Position numbers and translations under genes: made by a program. 33,484 nucleotides of DNA, taken from NCBI GenBank assembly GCA_946543085.1, contig CAMNLM010000016.1, positions 1 to 33,484 of the forward strand. Direction: 5' to 3'. Below are positions 8,110-19,180 of the stretch, one piece after another. This DNA is from an uncultured Clostridia bacterium. Its GTDB lineage: Bacteria; Bacillota; Clostridia; Christensenellales; Aristaeellaceae. Numbering within the stretch: the first letter of the stretch is position 1; the number at the start of each line of letters is the position of its first letter. The notes under the pieces were generated by a model, which had not been told where the DNA came from, did no database searches, and worked only from the letters and a program-made list of their open reading frames with translations.

Positions 8110-9651
8110 ATGCGCGTCACTGAACTGACTACCACCTTGATTGAACGCCTGCTGGACTTCTCGGAGGCAAAAAGCCTGACAGAGGCAGAAGACCGTCCCT
8201 ACTATCGCAATCTGCTGCTTGATGCGATGCGCATGGAAGCACCGGAGGAGATGAATCGCTCGCCGCAGGAAGCCGTACCCGAGACGGCGACCCGTATTCT
8301 CGCGCTCCTCTGTGACGCGGCTGTGGAACGCGGACTGATCGAGGACATGCAGTATGCGCGTGACCTCTTTTCAGCGCGGCTGATGGGCCTCCTCACACCC
8401 TCCCCGGTCGTGGTTCGCCGGACATTTGCGAAGATGCTTGAAAAGCAGGGGCCTCAGGCGGCCACAAACTGGTTCTATCAGATGTGCAGGGACTGCGACT
8501 ATATCAAAGTGGACGCCATCGCCCAGAATATCCGCTACTTTGCGGACAGCCCAGCCGGGGAACTGGAAATCACGATCAACCTCTCCAAGCCTGAGAAAGA
8601 TCCCAAGGAGATCGCCAAGCTCAAGAACGCGCCGTCTGTCGGCTACCCGAAGTGCATGCTGTGTGTGGAGAACCCCGGTTACGCGGGCCGCAGCAATTTC
8701 CCCGCCCGGCAGAATCACCGCATGGTGCCGCTGACCCTTGCGGGGCAAAACTGGTACCTCCAGTATTCTCCCTATGCCTATTACGGTGAACACTGCATCG
8801 TGCTGAACAGCCGCCATATTCCGATGAAGATTGACCGCGGCACGTTCGAGCGCCTGTTCAGTTTTGTGGATCAGTTCCCGCACTATTTCCTCGGGAGCAA
8901 TGCGGATCTGCCGATTGTCGGCGGCTCCATTCTGAATCACGATCATTTCCAGGGCGGACGCCATGTGTTTCCGATGGACCACGCGGGCATTCGGGCTGAA
9001 CTGGCCTCGCCCATCGACGGCGTGGCGGCCCATGTGCTGGATTGGCCGATGACCGCTATCGCGCTGGAAAGCACAGACTCCGGTCTGCTGATCGATGAAG
9101 CGGACCGCATTCTACAGGCCTGGCGCGGCTGGAGCGATCCGGCCTGTGATGTTTTTGCAGAGACGGAAGGACAGCCGCACAACACAATCACGCCCATCCT
9201 CCGCAAGACAGCGAAGGGCTATCGGCTCAACCTGGTCCTTCGCAACAACCGCACGACCGAGGAGCATCCGCTCGGGATTTTCCACCCCCACGCGCCGCTG
9301 CACCACATCAAGAAAGAGAATATCGGCTTGATCGAGGTCATGGGGCTCTTTATCCTGCCGGGTCGCCTGAAGACCGAGCTTGCACTCCTGGAGGACTATC
9401 TGACAGGCGAGAAGCCGCTTGTGCGTCCTGACGCAAGCGACCCGTGCGAGAAGCACTTCGACTGGCTTGAGCGGATCGTGCAGGCCAATGGGCTCACCAA
9501 AACACATGAAGAGGCGCAGGCGCTCTTGCGCAAGGAAGTCGCTGTGGTCTGCGCGGAGGTGCTCGCTGATGCGGGCGTTTACAAGAATACGCCGGAAGGT
9601 CTGCAGGGTGTCGGCCGTTTCATGGGCTCTCTCGGCTATCAGCTCAAGTAA
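8110..9651 (+). CDS. galT: UDP-glucose--hexose-1-phosphate uridylyltransferase, class II GalT
   Basis: A 513-residue Leloir-pathway enzyme that exchanges UMP between UDP-glucose and galactose 1-phosphate. Its length and lack of similarity to the short E. coli form fit the class II GalT of Bacillota. The catalytic HxH motif is in SILNHDHFQGGRH (HDH at 277-279), preceded by YPKCMLCVENPGYAGR and by YYGEHCIVLN. I chose the ATG at 8110, although the frame is open further upstream, because AGGAGG (8093-8098, spacing 11) precedes it and the predicted transcript begins near 8053; the protein then has the usual family length. The gene is monocistronic, ending at a terminator. No galK or galE is present in the window. 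Class II members may accept galactose 1-phosphate or related hexose phosphates. Confidence 0.95.
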   Translation: MRVTELTTTLIERLLDFSEAKSLTEAEDRPYYRNLLLDAMRMEAPEEMNRSPQEAVPETATRILALLCDAAVERGLIEDMQYARDLFSARLMGLLTPSPVVVRRTFAKMLEKQGPQAATNWFYQMCRDCDYIKVDAIAQNIRYFADSPAGELEITINLSKPEKDPKEIAKLKNAPSVGYPKCMLCVENPGYAGRSNFPARQNHRMVPLTLAGQNWYLQYSPYAYYGEHCIVLNSRHIPMKIDRGTFERLFSFVDQFPHYFLGSNADLPIVGGSILNHDHFQGGRHVFPMDHAGIRAELASPIDGVAAHVLDWPMTAIALESTDSGLLIDEADRILQAWRGWSDPACDVFAETEGQPHNTITPILRKTAKGYRLNLVLRNNRTTEEHPLGIFHPHAPLHHIKKENIGLIEVMGLFILPGRLKTELALLEDYLTGEKPLVRPDASDPCEKHFDWLERIVQANGLTKTHEEAQALLRKEVAVVCAEVLADAGVYKNTPEGLQGVGRFMGSLGYQLK

Positions 9652-9673
9652 AAGCAGAAAGCTGTTCAACAAG

Positions 9674-9703
9674 AAAAGGTCTGTCCATCGCGGCAGACCT
9701 TTT
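9674..9703. terminator. Bidirectional intrinsic terminator between galT and purB
   Basis: A 10-bp perfect inverted repeat, AAAAGGTCTG (9674-9683) and CAGACCTTTT (9694-9703), with a 10-base loop. The A/T ends supply a U-run in either direction, so it serves both convergent genes. Confidence 0.85.
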
Positions 9704-9764
9704 CCTGATGCCTATTCTTCGCGTCCGGCAAGGCTTTCTGGTTTGTTCTTTCCTGACAGCCGGT

Positions 9765-11207
9765 TCACACCAGCACTTGACCCTGAACACCGAGATCATT
9801 CTGATTCGCGTCCAGAAGCGGCTTGATGATTTCGCTGAGGAATTCCTCCACCTGTTCGGCGGCGCGGCCTGTATAGCGCTCAGGCTCCAAGGCCGCGTCA
9901 AGCTCCTCGCGCGTAGTCCCAAAGAGCGGGTCTGCTGCGATCCGGTCCAGAAGGTCGTTTGGAGCGCCTTCCTCCTTGACACGGTTGCCGGCGGCCTGGG
10001 CGTGCTGGCGCAGGCGCTCATGCAGCTCCTGGCGGTTCCCTCCGCGCTTCACAGCGTCCATCATGATGTTTTCTGTTGCCATGAAGGGAAGCTCTTCTAT
10101 CACCCGGCGGCGTATGACCTGCGGGTAGACGACCAGCCCGTCGCAGATATTCAGCAGCAGATTCAGGATCGCGTCTGCCGCGAGGAAGCTTTCGGCCACG
10201 GCGATGCGTCTGTTCGCGCTGTCATCCAGCGTGCGCTCGAAGAACTGCGTACCGGCGGTGACGGCAGGGTTGGCGGTGTTGACCATGACATAACGGCAAA
10301 GCGCGTCCACACGCTCGCAGCGCATGGGATTGCGCTTGTATGGCATGGCGGAGGATCCGATCTGGGCTTTGCCGAATGGCTCCTCCATCTCCTTGAAGGA
10401 GGCGAGCAAGCGCAGATCGTAGGCAAACTTGGACGCCGTCTGAGCGATGCCGGACAGCGTGGAGAGCACCTGATAATCCATCTTGCGGGAGTAGGTCTGG
10501 CCGGAGACGGGCACGATGCGTCTGAAGCCGAAAGCTTCCGCAATGTCCTTTTCGACCGCGCGAACCTTCCTGCTGTCTCCGTTGAAGAGCTCCATGAAGC
10601 TTGCCTGCGTGCCGGTGGTTCCCTTGGAACCCAGAAAAGCGAGGGATCCGATCCGGTGATCAATCTCCTCGACATCCATCAGCAGTTCATTCAGCCAGAG
10701 ACAGGCGCGCTTGCCGACTGTGGTCAGCTGCGCGGGCTGAATATGCGTATAAGCCAGGCAGGGCAAGGACTTGTAGGTCTCGGCGAAACGAGCCAGCAGC
10801 GCCATGACGCTTAGCGCTTTTTTCCGGACAAGCTTCAGCCCGTCCCGGAGAATCAGGATATCCGTATTGTCCCCCACGTAGCAGGAAGTCGCGCCGAGAT
10901 GGATGATTCCAGCGGCCTTCGGGCACTGCAGGCCGTAAGCGTAAACATGGCTCATCACGTCGTGACGCACCTCGCGCTCGCGGCGCTCGGCGTCCTCGTA
11001 ATTGATATCGTCTGCGTGCGCTTCAAGCTCTGCAATCTGTTCATCCGTAATCGAAAGCCCCTGCCGCTTTTCGGCTTTGGCGAGCTCGATCCACAGCTTT
11101 CGCCAGGTGCGGAATTTGTGCTCCTCGCTGAAAAGATACTGCATCTCAGCGCTTGCGTAGCGCGTGGAAAAAGGGCTTACATACCCGTCGTGTGCCAATG
11201 TGCTCAC
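9765..11207 (-). CDS. purB: Adenylosuccinate lyase
   Basis: A 480-residue fumarase/aspartase-superfamily lyase that acts twice in purine synthesis: SAICAR to AICAR, and adenylosuccinate to AMP, releasing fumarate. Conserved blocks are HLGATS (103-108), the catalytic-His block YTHIQPAQ (about 153-160), and the flexible signature loop GSSAMPYKRNP (284-294). The sequence resembles the longer form also found in animals. The start is uncertain: a GTG at 11207 overlaps the esterase stop in a GTGA arrangement, while a TTG at 11198 lies 5 bases after AGAGGTGA, a better ribosome site. I give the longer form; the alternative is 477 residues. It is the last gene of the mreB-LRR-purC-esterase-purB unit. 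Confidence 0.95.
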   Translation of the reverse strand: MSTLAHDGYVSPFSTRYASAEMQYLFSEEHKFRTWRKLWIELAKAEKRQGLSITDEQIAELEAHADDINYEDAERREREVRHDVMSHVYAYGLQCPKAAGIIHLGATSCYVGDNTDILILRDGLKLVRKKALSVMALLARFAETYKSLPCLAYTHIQPAQLTTVGKRACLWLNELLMDVEEIDHRIGSLAFLGSKGTTGTQASFMELFNGDSRKVRAVEKDIAEAFGFRRIVPVSGQTYSRKMDYQVLSTLSGIAQTASKFAYDLRLLASFKEMEEPFGKAQIGSSAMPYKRNPMRCERVDALCRYVMVNTANPAVTAGTQFFERTLDDSANRRIAVAESFLAADAILNLLLNICDGLVVYPQVIRRRVIEELPFMATENIMMDAVKRGGNRQELHERLRQHAQAAGNRVKEEGAPNDLLDRIAADPLFGTTREELDAALEPERYTGRAAEQVEEFLSEIIKPLLDANQNDLGVQGQVLV

Positions 11208-12061
11208 CTCTGCTGTTCATCATTGTTCAGGACCACGTGACCGCTCGAGGTCCCTTCGATCCTCTCGCCGAGCGGGAGCCATGTCTCGATGGCGCGCTTG
11301 ATATTGCGGTCCCAGAGTCCCCACTCATGCACGCCGGGCTCCTCGATATAGGTCAGCGGCACACCGGCCGCAAAGAGCTTGTCGGAGAATGAACGGTTGG
11401 CAGCGATCAGGCCGTCCTCCGTGCCGCAGACCATAAAGACTTCCGGAAATACAGCGTCTCCCTGGCGGACTCTCTCAGCGAGCCGTTCAAGGCAGTAAGC
11501 GGGGTTGGAAAAGCTACTGGATGCCTTGTCGATGTCTCCGAAGACGCGGTCTTCATTGCATACCATTTGCCGGCGCGGATCGTCGGGCGCAAACTCAAAC
11601 ATATGGATAGCGGAACTCAGGGCGATGATGCGGCCGAAGGTATCAGCGTACTGCAGGCCGTTCCTGAGCGCGCCGAATCCGCCCATGGAGAGACCGCCGA
11701 TGAACGTCTTTTCCCGTTCATGGGAGAGCGGAAACATGCGGCGCGTGATGTCGATCAGTTCCTCTCCGACGAAGCGGCCGTAATCGCTGTTGACCTGCGG
11801 GAGATCGGCGTAAAAGCTGTTGTCTCCGCTCGGCATCACGACAGCCAGATTATAGTCCTCGGCATAGCGGCGAATCAACGTGTTGTTCAGCCAGTCCGTG
11901 CAGTTGCCGAATAGACCGTGCAAAAGGTACAGTGTTGGGTAGCGGAAATCCGGATCGTTGGTATACCGGCTGCCGTTGTTCTTGTCGGCAGGCAGGATCA
12001 CCTGCATCGGAACCGCGCGTTTCAGCGCATTGGAAAAGAATTGGACCATCATCGTGGACAT
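11204..12061 (-). CDS. Esterase, alpha/beta hydrolase of the FrmB/antigen-85-like family
   Basis: A 285-residue serine hydrolase without signal peptide. The fold markers are YPTLYLLHGLFGN (oxyanion region, about 41-53), the nucleophile elbow GLSMGG with Ser125, a likely acid Asp216 in CGTEDGL, and His245 in VHEWGLW. This set fits the putative-esterase family that includes S-formylglutathione hydrolase and acetylxylan/feruloyl esterases; absence of a signal peptide argues for an intracellular substrate. The ATG at 12061 has AGGAGG at 7-base spacing. It is placed between purC and purB, overlapping the purB start by 4 bases. No link to purine synthesis is evident, and the natural ester is unknown. 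Confidence 0.87.
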   Translation of the reverse strand: MSTMMVQFFSNALKRAVPMQVILPADKNNGSRYTNDPDFRYPTLYLLHGLFGNCTDWLNNTLIRRYAEDYNLAVVMPSGDNSFYADLPQVNSDYGRFVGEELIDITRRMFPLSHEREKTFIGGLSMGGFGALRNGLQYADTFGRIIALSSAIHMFEFAPDDPRRQMVCNEDRVFGDIDKASSSFSNPAYCLERLAERVRQGDAVFPEVFMVCGTEDGLIAANRSFSDKLFAAGVPLTYIEEPGVHEWGLWDRNIKRAIETWLPLGERIEGTSSGHVVLNNDEQQR

Positions 12062-12159
12062 GGGGCGTCCTCCTGATTTCCCTGATGGTTATTTCGATGC
12101 TGTTCAGTCTTGGGCATTGATCATCATCGGTATTCAGCGCGCAGTTTGACCGTGCCCGT

Positions 12160-12882
12160 TCACCCGATGTCCATCTGGAGTACACGCTCGGCAATCCGCT
12201 CATAGATGGCCGGAAGATCATGCATGGAGGTGTCCTCCATCCGGTATTTGTCCAGGATTTCATGATTGCGCATGTCCCAGAAACGGCAGGTGTCCGGACT
12301 GATCTCGTCCGAGAGAATCAGGCGGCCCTTCGCGTCGTGGCCGAATTCCATCTTGATGTCGACCAGCTCAATGTCCGCCATGCGCATATACCGACGGAGA
12401 ATATCGTTGATGCGAAGGGCAGTCTTTTCGATGGTCTTCAGTGTATCGCGGTCCGTCCATCCCATCGCGATGATGTGCGCATCGTTCACGTCCGGATCGC
12501 CGAGTTCGTCGTTCTTGTAGGTGTATTCGAGAATCGTATTGCGCAGAGGCGTTCCGGGCGCAATCTCAAAGCGCTGCGCAAGACGTCCCGCGGCGACGTT
12601 GCGCACAATGATTTCAATCGGAATCATCTCTGAGCTGCGCACAAGCGTCTCTCGGTCCGTCAGTTCCTCAATATACTGCGTCGCGATGCCGTTGCGCTCC
12701 AGAACCTGCATCAGGTGGTTGGTGATGCGGTTGTTGAGCGCGCCTTTGCCTGCAACTTTGCCAATCCGCCAGCCGGTGCTGTCGGTCAGGTCGTCCTTGT
12801 ATTCCACCACAACTCGCTCAGGGTCGTCCGTCGCGTATACCTTCATGGATTTGCCTTCGTGAATCAGGCCGAGCTTTTTCAT
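12160..12882 (-). CDS. purC: Phosphoribosylaminoimidazole-succinocarboxamide synthase (SAICAR synthetase)
   Basis: A 240-residue ATP-dependent ligase joining CAIR and aspartate to give SAICAR, the substrate of PurB encoded nearby. Typical blocks are GLIHEGKSMKVY near the N terminus (ATP-binding), VVEYKDDLT, EMIPIEIIVRNVAAGR, and LVDIKMEFG followed by LSDEISPDTCRFW. I chose the ATG at 12882 (protein MKKLGLIHEG): AAGGAG lies just upstream and the length matches the family, whereas the open frame extends 26 codons further. It follows the LRR gene by 43 bases and precedes the esterase gene by 98 bases, in which I saw no terminator. Confidence 0.97.
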   Translation of the reverse strand: MKKLGLIHEGKSMKVYATDDPERVVVEYKDDLTDSTGWRIGKVAGKGALNNRITNHLMQVLERNGIATQYIEELTDRETLVRSSEMIPIEIIVRNVAAGRLAQRFEIAPGTPLRNTILEYTYKNDELGDPDVNDAHIIAMGWTDRDTLKTIEKTALRINDILRRYMRMADIELVDIKMEFGHDAKGRLILSDEISPDTCRFWDMRNHEILDKYRMEDTSMHDLPAIYERIAERVLQMDIG

Positions 12883-12925
12883 GACAAGTTCTCCTTGCTG
12901 GGGTCTTGGGAGGATTTGGATGGGA

Positions 12926-13891
12926 TCACTCGTCTTCGTCATCAGGATAGCTGTCCTCAAATGGCTTGTACATCAGGCTGGGATTGGTCTTCTGGTCGGG
13001 CGGGAAAATCTCCTGCAGAACGGCGTAGTGCGGGTGCGGGATGAACTTTTCGTTTTTGCCGGATCCTCTTGTCACGCCCCGCCAGCCGCCGGAGGTCGAG
13101 TAGTGTGTGGAATCGAGGTAGCAGTCGGGGAGAACTTCCTTGAGCTCCTTTACCTGCTGCTTGGTCATGTCTTTGCCGCCGGCATACCCGCCGCCGCGGT
13201 AGACCCAGAGGCGTTTGAGGGAGGTCATCTCCCAGAGCGGAGACCAGTCCTGGATACCGTTGAAGCAGAGATTCAGGTCGATCATGTGCTCCAGGTTCTG
13301 CAGCGGGCTGATGTCGTGAATCTTGTTTTTGAAGAGCTCGGCATATTCCAGCTTCTCCAGGGAGGCAATGGGCGTGATGTCTTCCACGTAGTTGCAGGCG
13401 ATGATCAGGATGCGCAGATTCGGCAGGTCGTAGAGAAAATCAAGTGAACGCACCTCGTTGTGTCCCACGTCGAGGGCCATGAGGTTCTTGACGTATTTGA
13501 GAATCTCGAAATCCTCACTGGTGTGGTGGACGCTCTTGTTGCTGTGCAGGGTCGAGAAGGCTGTGGAATCCGTTCGGATATAGTGGCTGTGATCCCGGGC
13601 GGGAATGACCAGAAGCCAGCCCCATTCCACATCCGGAAAGGCATCCGCGAGCCTGTCGCAGTCCGTCTTGTACATCTCTGTGGCATACATGTCGACCTTT
13701 TTGAGATTCGGGAACTGGCTCAGAAAGGCTTCCAGCGCGCTGAAGTCGCGCACCACGGTATTCCCCAGGTCTATCTCCTCCGCGTTTTCGTCAAAGGTCA
13801 TCCCCTGATAGGTGATCTCCGCCGACGCGGCGGACAGGAACAGGACGGACAGCAGGATGAGCAGGGCAGTCAGTCCGAGTTTTTTAATCAT
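12926..13891 (-). CDS. Secreted leucine-rich-repeat protein
   Basis: A 321-residue exported protein of unknown function. The signal peptide MIKKLGLTALLILLSVLFLSAASA is probably cut after residue 24. The middle (about 130-235) holds short LRRs of the SDS22/internalin type: KNLMALDVGHNEVRSLDFL, PNLRILIIACNYVEDITPI, EKLEYAELFKNKIHDISPL, EHMIDLNLCFNGIQDWSPL. An N-terminal repeat (LEAFLSQFPNLKKVDMY) is also visible. The C-terminal part is acidic at its end (DSYPDDEDE) and has no membrane anchor or LPXTG motif. GGAGGACATCTT precedes the ATG. It lies 13 bases downstream of mreB, so it is very likely cotranscribed with it. LRRs of this sort bind proteins; the partner is unknown. Confidence 0.85.
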   Translation of the reverse strand: MIKKLGLTALLILLSVLFLSAASAEITYQGMTFDENAEEIDLGNTVVRDFSALEAFLSQFPNLKKVDMYATEMYKTDCDRLADAFPDVEWGWLLVIPARDHSHYIRTDSTAFSTLHSNKSVHHTSEDFEILKYVKNLMALDVGHNEVRSLDFLYDLPNLRILIIACNYVEDITPIASLEKLEYAELFKNKIHDISPLQNLEHMIDLNLCFNGIQDWSPLWEMTSLKRLWVYRGGGYAGGKDMTKQQVKELKEVLPDCYLDSTHYSTSGGWRGVTRGSGKNEKFIPHPHYAVLQEIFPPDQKTNPSLMYKPFEDSYPDDEDE

Positions 13892-13904
13892 AAGATGTCC
13901 TCCT

Positions 13905-14930
13905 TTAGCGGATCCACTTGTGGCGGTTGTCGCTGAGCAGTTCGCGCATGTTGGCTGTGTCCTCCAGCGCGCGTCCGCAGCCGATTGCCACGCTCAGTTC
14001 GGGATTATCCGAAACGCCGCACGGGATGCGCAGCACGTCATAAATTGCTTCCGGAAGCCCGGTGAGCGCCGCGGCGCCGCCCGTGAGCACGATGCCTTCC
14101 TCAAAGATATCAGCGGCCAGCTGCGGCGGGGTTCTTTCGATCACGCCCTGGATGGATTCGATGAGATCGGCCACGGGCTCCTGCAGCGCCTCATAAATTT
14201 CCATGCCGGTGACAGTCTGGGTCTTCGGAAGCCCGGAGATCAGGTTGCGGCCGGTTACCTCCATGGTGATGCCCTGCGCCTGCGGCATCGCGCTGCCGAT
14301 GGTGATCTTCACATTCTCTGCTGTGCGCTCGCCGACGAGCAGGTTGTGCTTCTTGCGCAGGAAGCGGATGATGGCGTCGTCGAAATAGTCGCCGCCGACC
14401 GGAACGCATGAGCCGACCACCACTTCGTTGCGCGAGAGAATCGCGATATCTGTCGCGCCGGCGCCCATATCCACGATCATGCTGCCATAGGCTTCATCAA
14501 AGCGGATGCCTACGCCGAGCGCAGCCGCGATGGGCCGCTCCAGCAGCTGGGTCCGCCGCATACCGGCGTCAAACATGACGCTGATGATGGAGCGCTTCTC
14601 TGTGTCGCTCACGCCGCTTGGCACCGAGAGCACGGCTTTCGGGCGTGCAAACCAGTGGCGGCCCACCACATGCGCGGTGAAATCGTGCAGCATGGTCTGC
14701 AGCAGGCGAAAGTCTGTGATGCTGCCCTGCCGGAGCGGGCGGATCGCCTGGATGTTGCCGGGCGTTCTGCCCATCAGCCGCAGCGCGTCCTGGCCGACTG
14801 CGAGAATCTTATCGGTATCGCGGTCCACGGCCACCACTGCCGGCTCGCGGAGCACGATGCCCTTTCCTTTCATATAGATCAGCACATGGGAAGTTCCCAG
14901 ATCAATGCCGATGTCACGTACCTGTGCCAT
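13905..14930 (-). CDS. mreB: MreB/Mbl-family rod-shape-determining actin homologue
   Basis: A 341-residue bacterial actin that forms membrane-associated filaments and guides cell-wall synthesis. Nucleotide-binding motifs are present: phosphate-1 GIDLGTSHV (8-16), phosphate-2 VDMGAGATDIAIL (about 153-165) and the adenosine motif GIVLTGGAAALTGL. EPAVVAVD and ERPIAAALG are also family-typical. The phosphate-2 loop has Asp where most MreB proteins have Glu (GGGTTE). I chose the ATG at 14930 (MAQVRDIGIDLG) with AAGGGGTG just upstream; the frame stays open far beyond, but the promoter at 14965-14993 would exclude an earlier start. It is not beside mreC/mreD, so it could be an Mbl- or MreBH-type paralogue. 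Confidence 0.92.
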   Translation of the reverse strand: MAQVRDIGIDLGTSHVLIYMKGKGIVLREPAVVAVDRDTDKILAVGQDALRLMGRTPGNIQAIRPLRQGSITDFRLLQTMLHDFTAHVVGRHWFARPKAVLSVPSGVSDTEKRSIISVMFDAGMRRTQLLERPIAAALGVGIRFDEAYGSMIVDMGAGATDIAILSRNEVVVGSCVPVGGDYFDDAIIRFLRKKHNLLVGERTAENVKITIGSAMPQAQGITMEVTGRNLISGLPKTQTVTGMEIYEALQEPVADLIESIQGVIERTPPQLAADIFEEGIVLTGGAAALTGLPEAIYDVLRIPCGVSDNPELSVAIGCGRALEDTANMRELLSDNRHKWIR

Positions 14931-14964
14931 GGTCCACCCCTTGTCCTCATCAGGATACGGAGAA

Positions 14965-14993
14965 AGTATAGCATGAAACAGCCAAAATCGCAA
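14965..14993 (-). promoter_or_regulatory. Predicted sigmaA promoter of the mreB-LRR-purC-esterase-purB unit
   Basis: On the minus strand TTGCGA (14993-14988), a 17-base spacer and TATACT (14970-14965). The transcript would start about 28 bases before the mreB ATG. Confidence 0.72.
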
Positions 14994-15096
14994 AACATTT
15001 TCTGCTTGACAGGCAAATTCCTGTCGTTGATGAGCCGCATGCTCCCTTACTCTGGCGTCTATGGGCCTGTCTGTGTCTTTGCGGCGCAAGAAGACT

Positions 15097-15137
15097 GCGC
15101 TTTCAGGCAATTTGTAGACGGCGTTTTCAGGCAATTT
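15097..15137 (+). repeat. Tandem-spaced direct repeat upstream of the secA promoter
   Basis: GCGCTTTCAGGCAATTT (15097-15113) and GCGTTTTCAGGCAATTT (15121-15137) differ at one base and are 24 bases apart. A shorter related CAGGCAAATT occurs near 15010. The second copy ends 3 bases before the secA -35 box. The rest of the 283-base mreB/secA gap holds the two divergent promoters and nothing else I can recognise. Confidence 0.65.
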
Positions 15138-15140
15138 CGC

Positions 15141-15169
15141 TTGCGCGCCTCTCCGTTTCATGGTATACT
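15141..15169 (+). promoter_or_regulatory. Predicted sigmaA promoter of secA
   Basis: TTGCGC (15141-15146), a 17-base spacer, and TATACT (15164-15169) with an extended -10 TG at 15161-15162. The transcript would start near 15176, about 38 bases before the secA ATG. Confidence 0.72.
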
Positions 15170-15213
15170 TCATGATGTGTCTGTATGGACACAGAAGTGC
15201 AAGGAGAAGAAAC

Positions 15214-17913
<2,700 letters not shown>

Positions 17914-17944
17914 ATGAAGTCACAGAACACGGAGGTGACAGCAA

Positions 17945-18019
17945 GTGCACATCTTTTTCAGCCACGGAGACAGCCGCCTTGCTGCCACCCGTCCGGCAGC
18001 GCTGCCTGGGTTCACGTAA
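17945..18019 (+). CDS. Possible 24-codon leader peptide between secA and prfB
   Basis: A GTG at 17945 opens a 24-codon frame ending in TAA at 18017-18019. It lies 6 bases after GGAGGTGA (17931-17938), one of the best ribosome binding sites in the window, and no other gene uses that site. The peptide begins VHIFFSHGDSRLAATR and has no recognised family. A second, out-of-phase frame (17914-18048) has no ribosome site. The 160-base gap otherwise holds a 12-bp palindrome GGCAGCGCTGCC (17995-18006). The site could be real, a remnant, or chance. Confidence 0.35.
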   Translation: MHIFFSHGDSRLAATRPAALPGFT

Positions 18020-18073
18020 CAACCATGGCCGCACCTGTATTCCCATAATTCATCAGACAATGAGGTGTAACAC

Positions 18074-19180
18074 ATGATTGACTATGAACAGTTAAACCAG
18101 GAAATCGCTGCAATCCGCAAGAGCGTGCTCTCCGCCGGTGAGGCTCTGCATGTGGATCACATGCGCGAGCAGATCGAGGAAATGACCGAGGAGATGAACC
18201 AGCCGGAGTTCTGGAACGACGCGGATCATGCGAACGGCGTCAACCAGAGGCTGGGCCGTCTGAAGGCCAAGCTGGAGCACTATGAGAAGCTCCTCTCCCA
18301 GGCTGACGATATTGAGGTCATGCTCGACCTGGCCAAGGAGGAGGACGACGAGGCTACGGCAGAAGAGGCCGGCCAGGAGCTGGAAGCGCTCAAGGAAGCT
18401 GCAGATACCCTGGAGCTCGAAACCCTCATGCGCGGCGACTACGACAACAACAACGCAATTCTCTCCCTGCACGCGGGCGCCGGCGGCACGGAGGCGCAGG
18501 ACTGGACGCAGATGCTCTACCGCATGTACACGCGCTATTGCGAGCGCATGGGCTTCACCGTGAAGGTGCTGGATATTCTGGACGGTGACGAGGCCGGCCT
18601 CAAGAGCGCAACCTTTGAAGTGGACGGTGAAAACGCCTACGGCTTCCTCCGCGGCGAGAAGGGCGTGCACCGCCTTGTGCGCATCAGTCCCTTCGACGCA
18701 AACGCGCGGCGGCACACTTCTTTCGCTTCGCTGGATGTCGCGCCCATGCTGGAGGACGACAACGGTGAGATTGAAATCGACATGAAGTACGTCCGCGTGG
18801 ATACCTATCATTCCTCCGGCGCGGGCGGACAGAACGTCAACAAGACTTCTTCCGCAGTCCGTATGACCTACATCAAGGATGACGTGACCATCGTGGTTGC
18901 CTGCCAGACCGAACGCGACCAGGTGCAGAACCGTGCGACCTGCCTGAAAATGCTGAAATCCAAGCTGCTCGAGCTTCGCGAGCGCGAGAAGGAACAGCAG
19001 ATGGCCGACATCAAGGGCGAAATGAAGAAGATCGAATGGGGCAGCCAGATCCGCTCCTATGTCTTCCAGCCCTATACGATGGTGAAGGATCTGCGTACAG
19101 GCTACGAGGTCGGCAACATTGACGACGTGATGAACGGCAACCTGGAAGGCTTTGTGACGGCCTATCTGAAGATGCAATGA
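18074..19180 (+). CDS. prfB: Peptide chain release factor 2 (single continuous frame)
   Basis: A 368-residue class I release factor that recognises UGA and UAA stop codons and triggers peptide release. The discriminator tripeptide SPF (205-207) marks it as RF2, and GGQ (251-253) is the catalytic motif. The ATG at 18074 follows GAGGTG by 6 bases and gives a complete N-terminal helical domain. There is no in-frame UGA near codon 25 and no CUUUGA-like slip site, so the autoregulatory +1 frameshift found in many prfB genes is absent. The stop overlaps the next start as ATGA. Confidence 0.98.
   Translation: MIDYEQLNQEIAAIRKSVLSAGEALHVDHMREQIEEMTEEMNQPEFWNDADHANGVNQRLGRLKAKLEHYEKLLSQADDIEVMLDLAKEEDDEATAEEAGQELEALKEAADTLELETLMRGDYDNNNAILSLHAGAGGTEAQDWTQMLYRMYTRYCERMGFTVKVLDILDGDEAGLKSATFEVDGENAYGFLRGEKGVHRLVRISPFDANARRHTSFASLDVAPMLEDDNGEIEIDMKYVRVDTYHSSGAGGQNVNKTSSAVRMTYIKDDVTIVVACQTERDQVQNRATCLKMLKSKLLELREREKEQQMADIKGEMKKIEWGSQIRSYVFQPYTMVKDLRTGYEVGNIDDVMNGNLEGFVTAYLKMQ

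Noticed and set aside
17914-18048. A 44-codon frame starting directly after the secA stop
   Set aside because: It has no ribosome binding site of its own, and the strong site nearby points to a different frame.
18074-18180. Programmed frameshift in prfB
   Set aside because: The frame is continuous from the ATG at 18074 and holds no early UGA or slip site.
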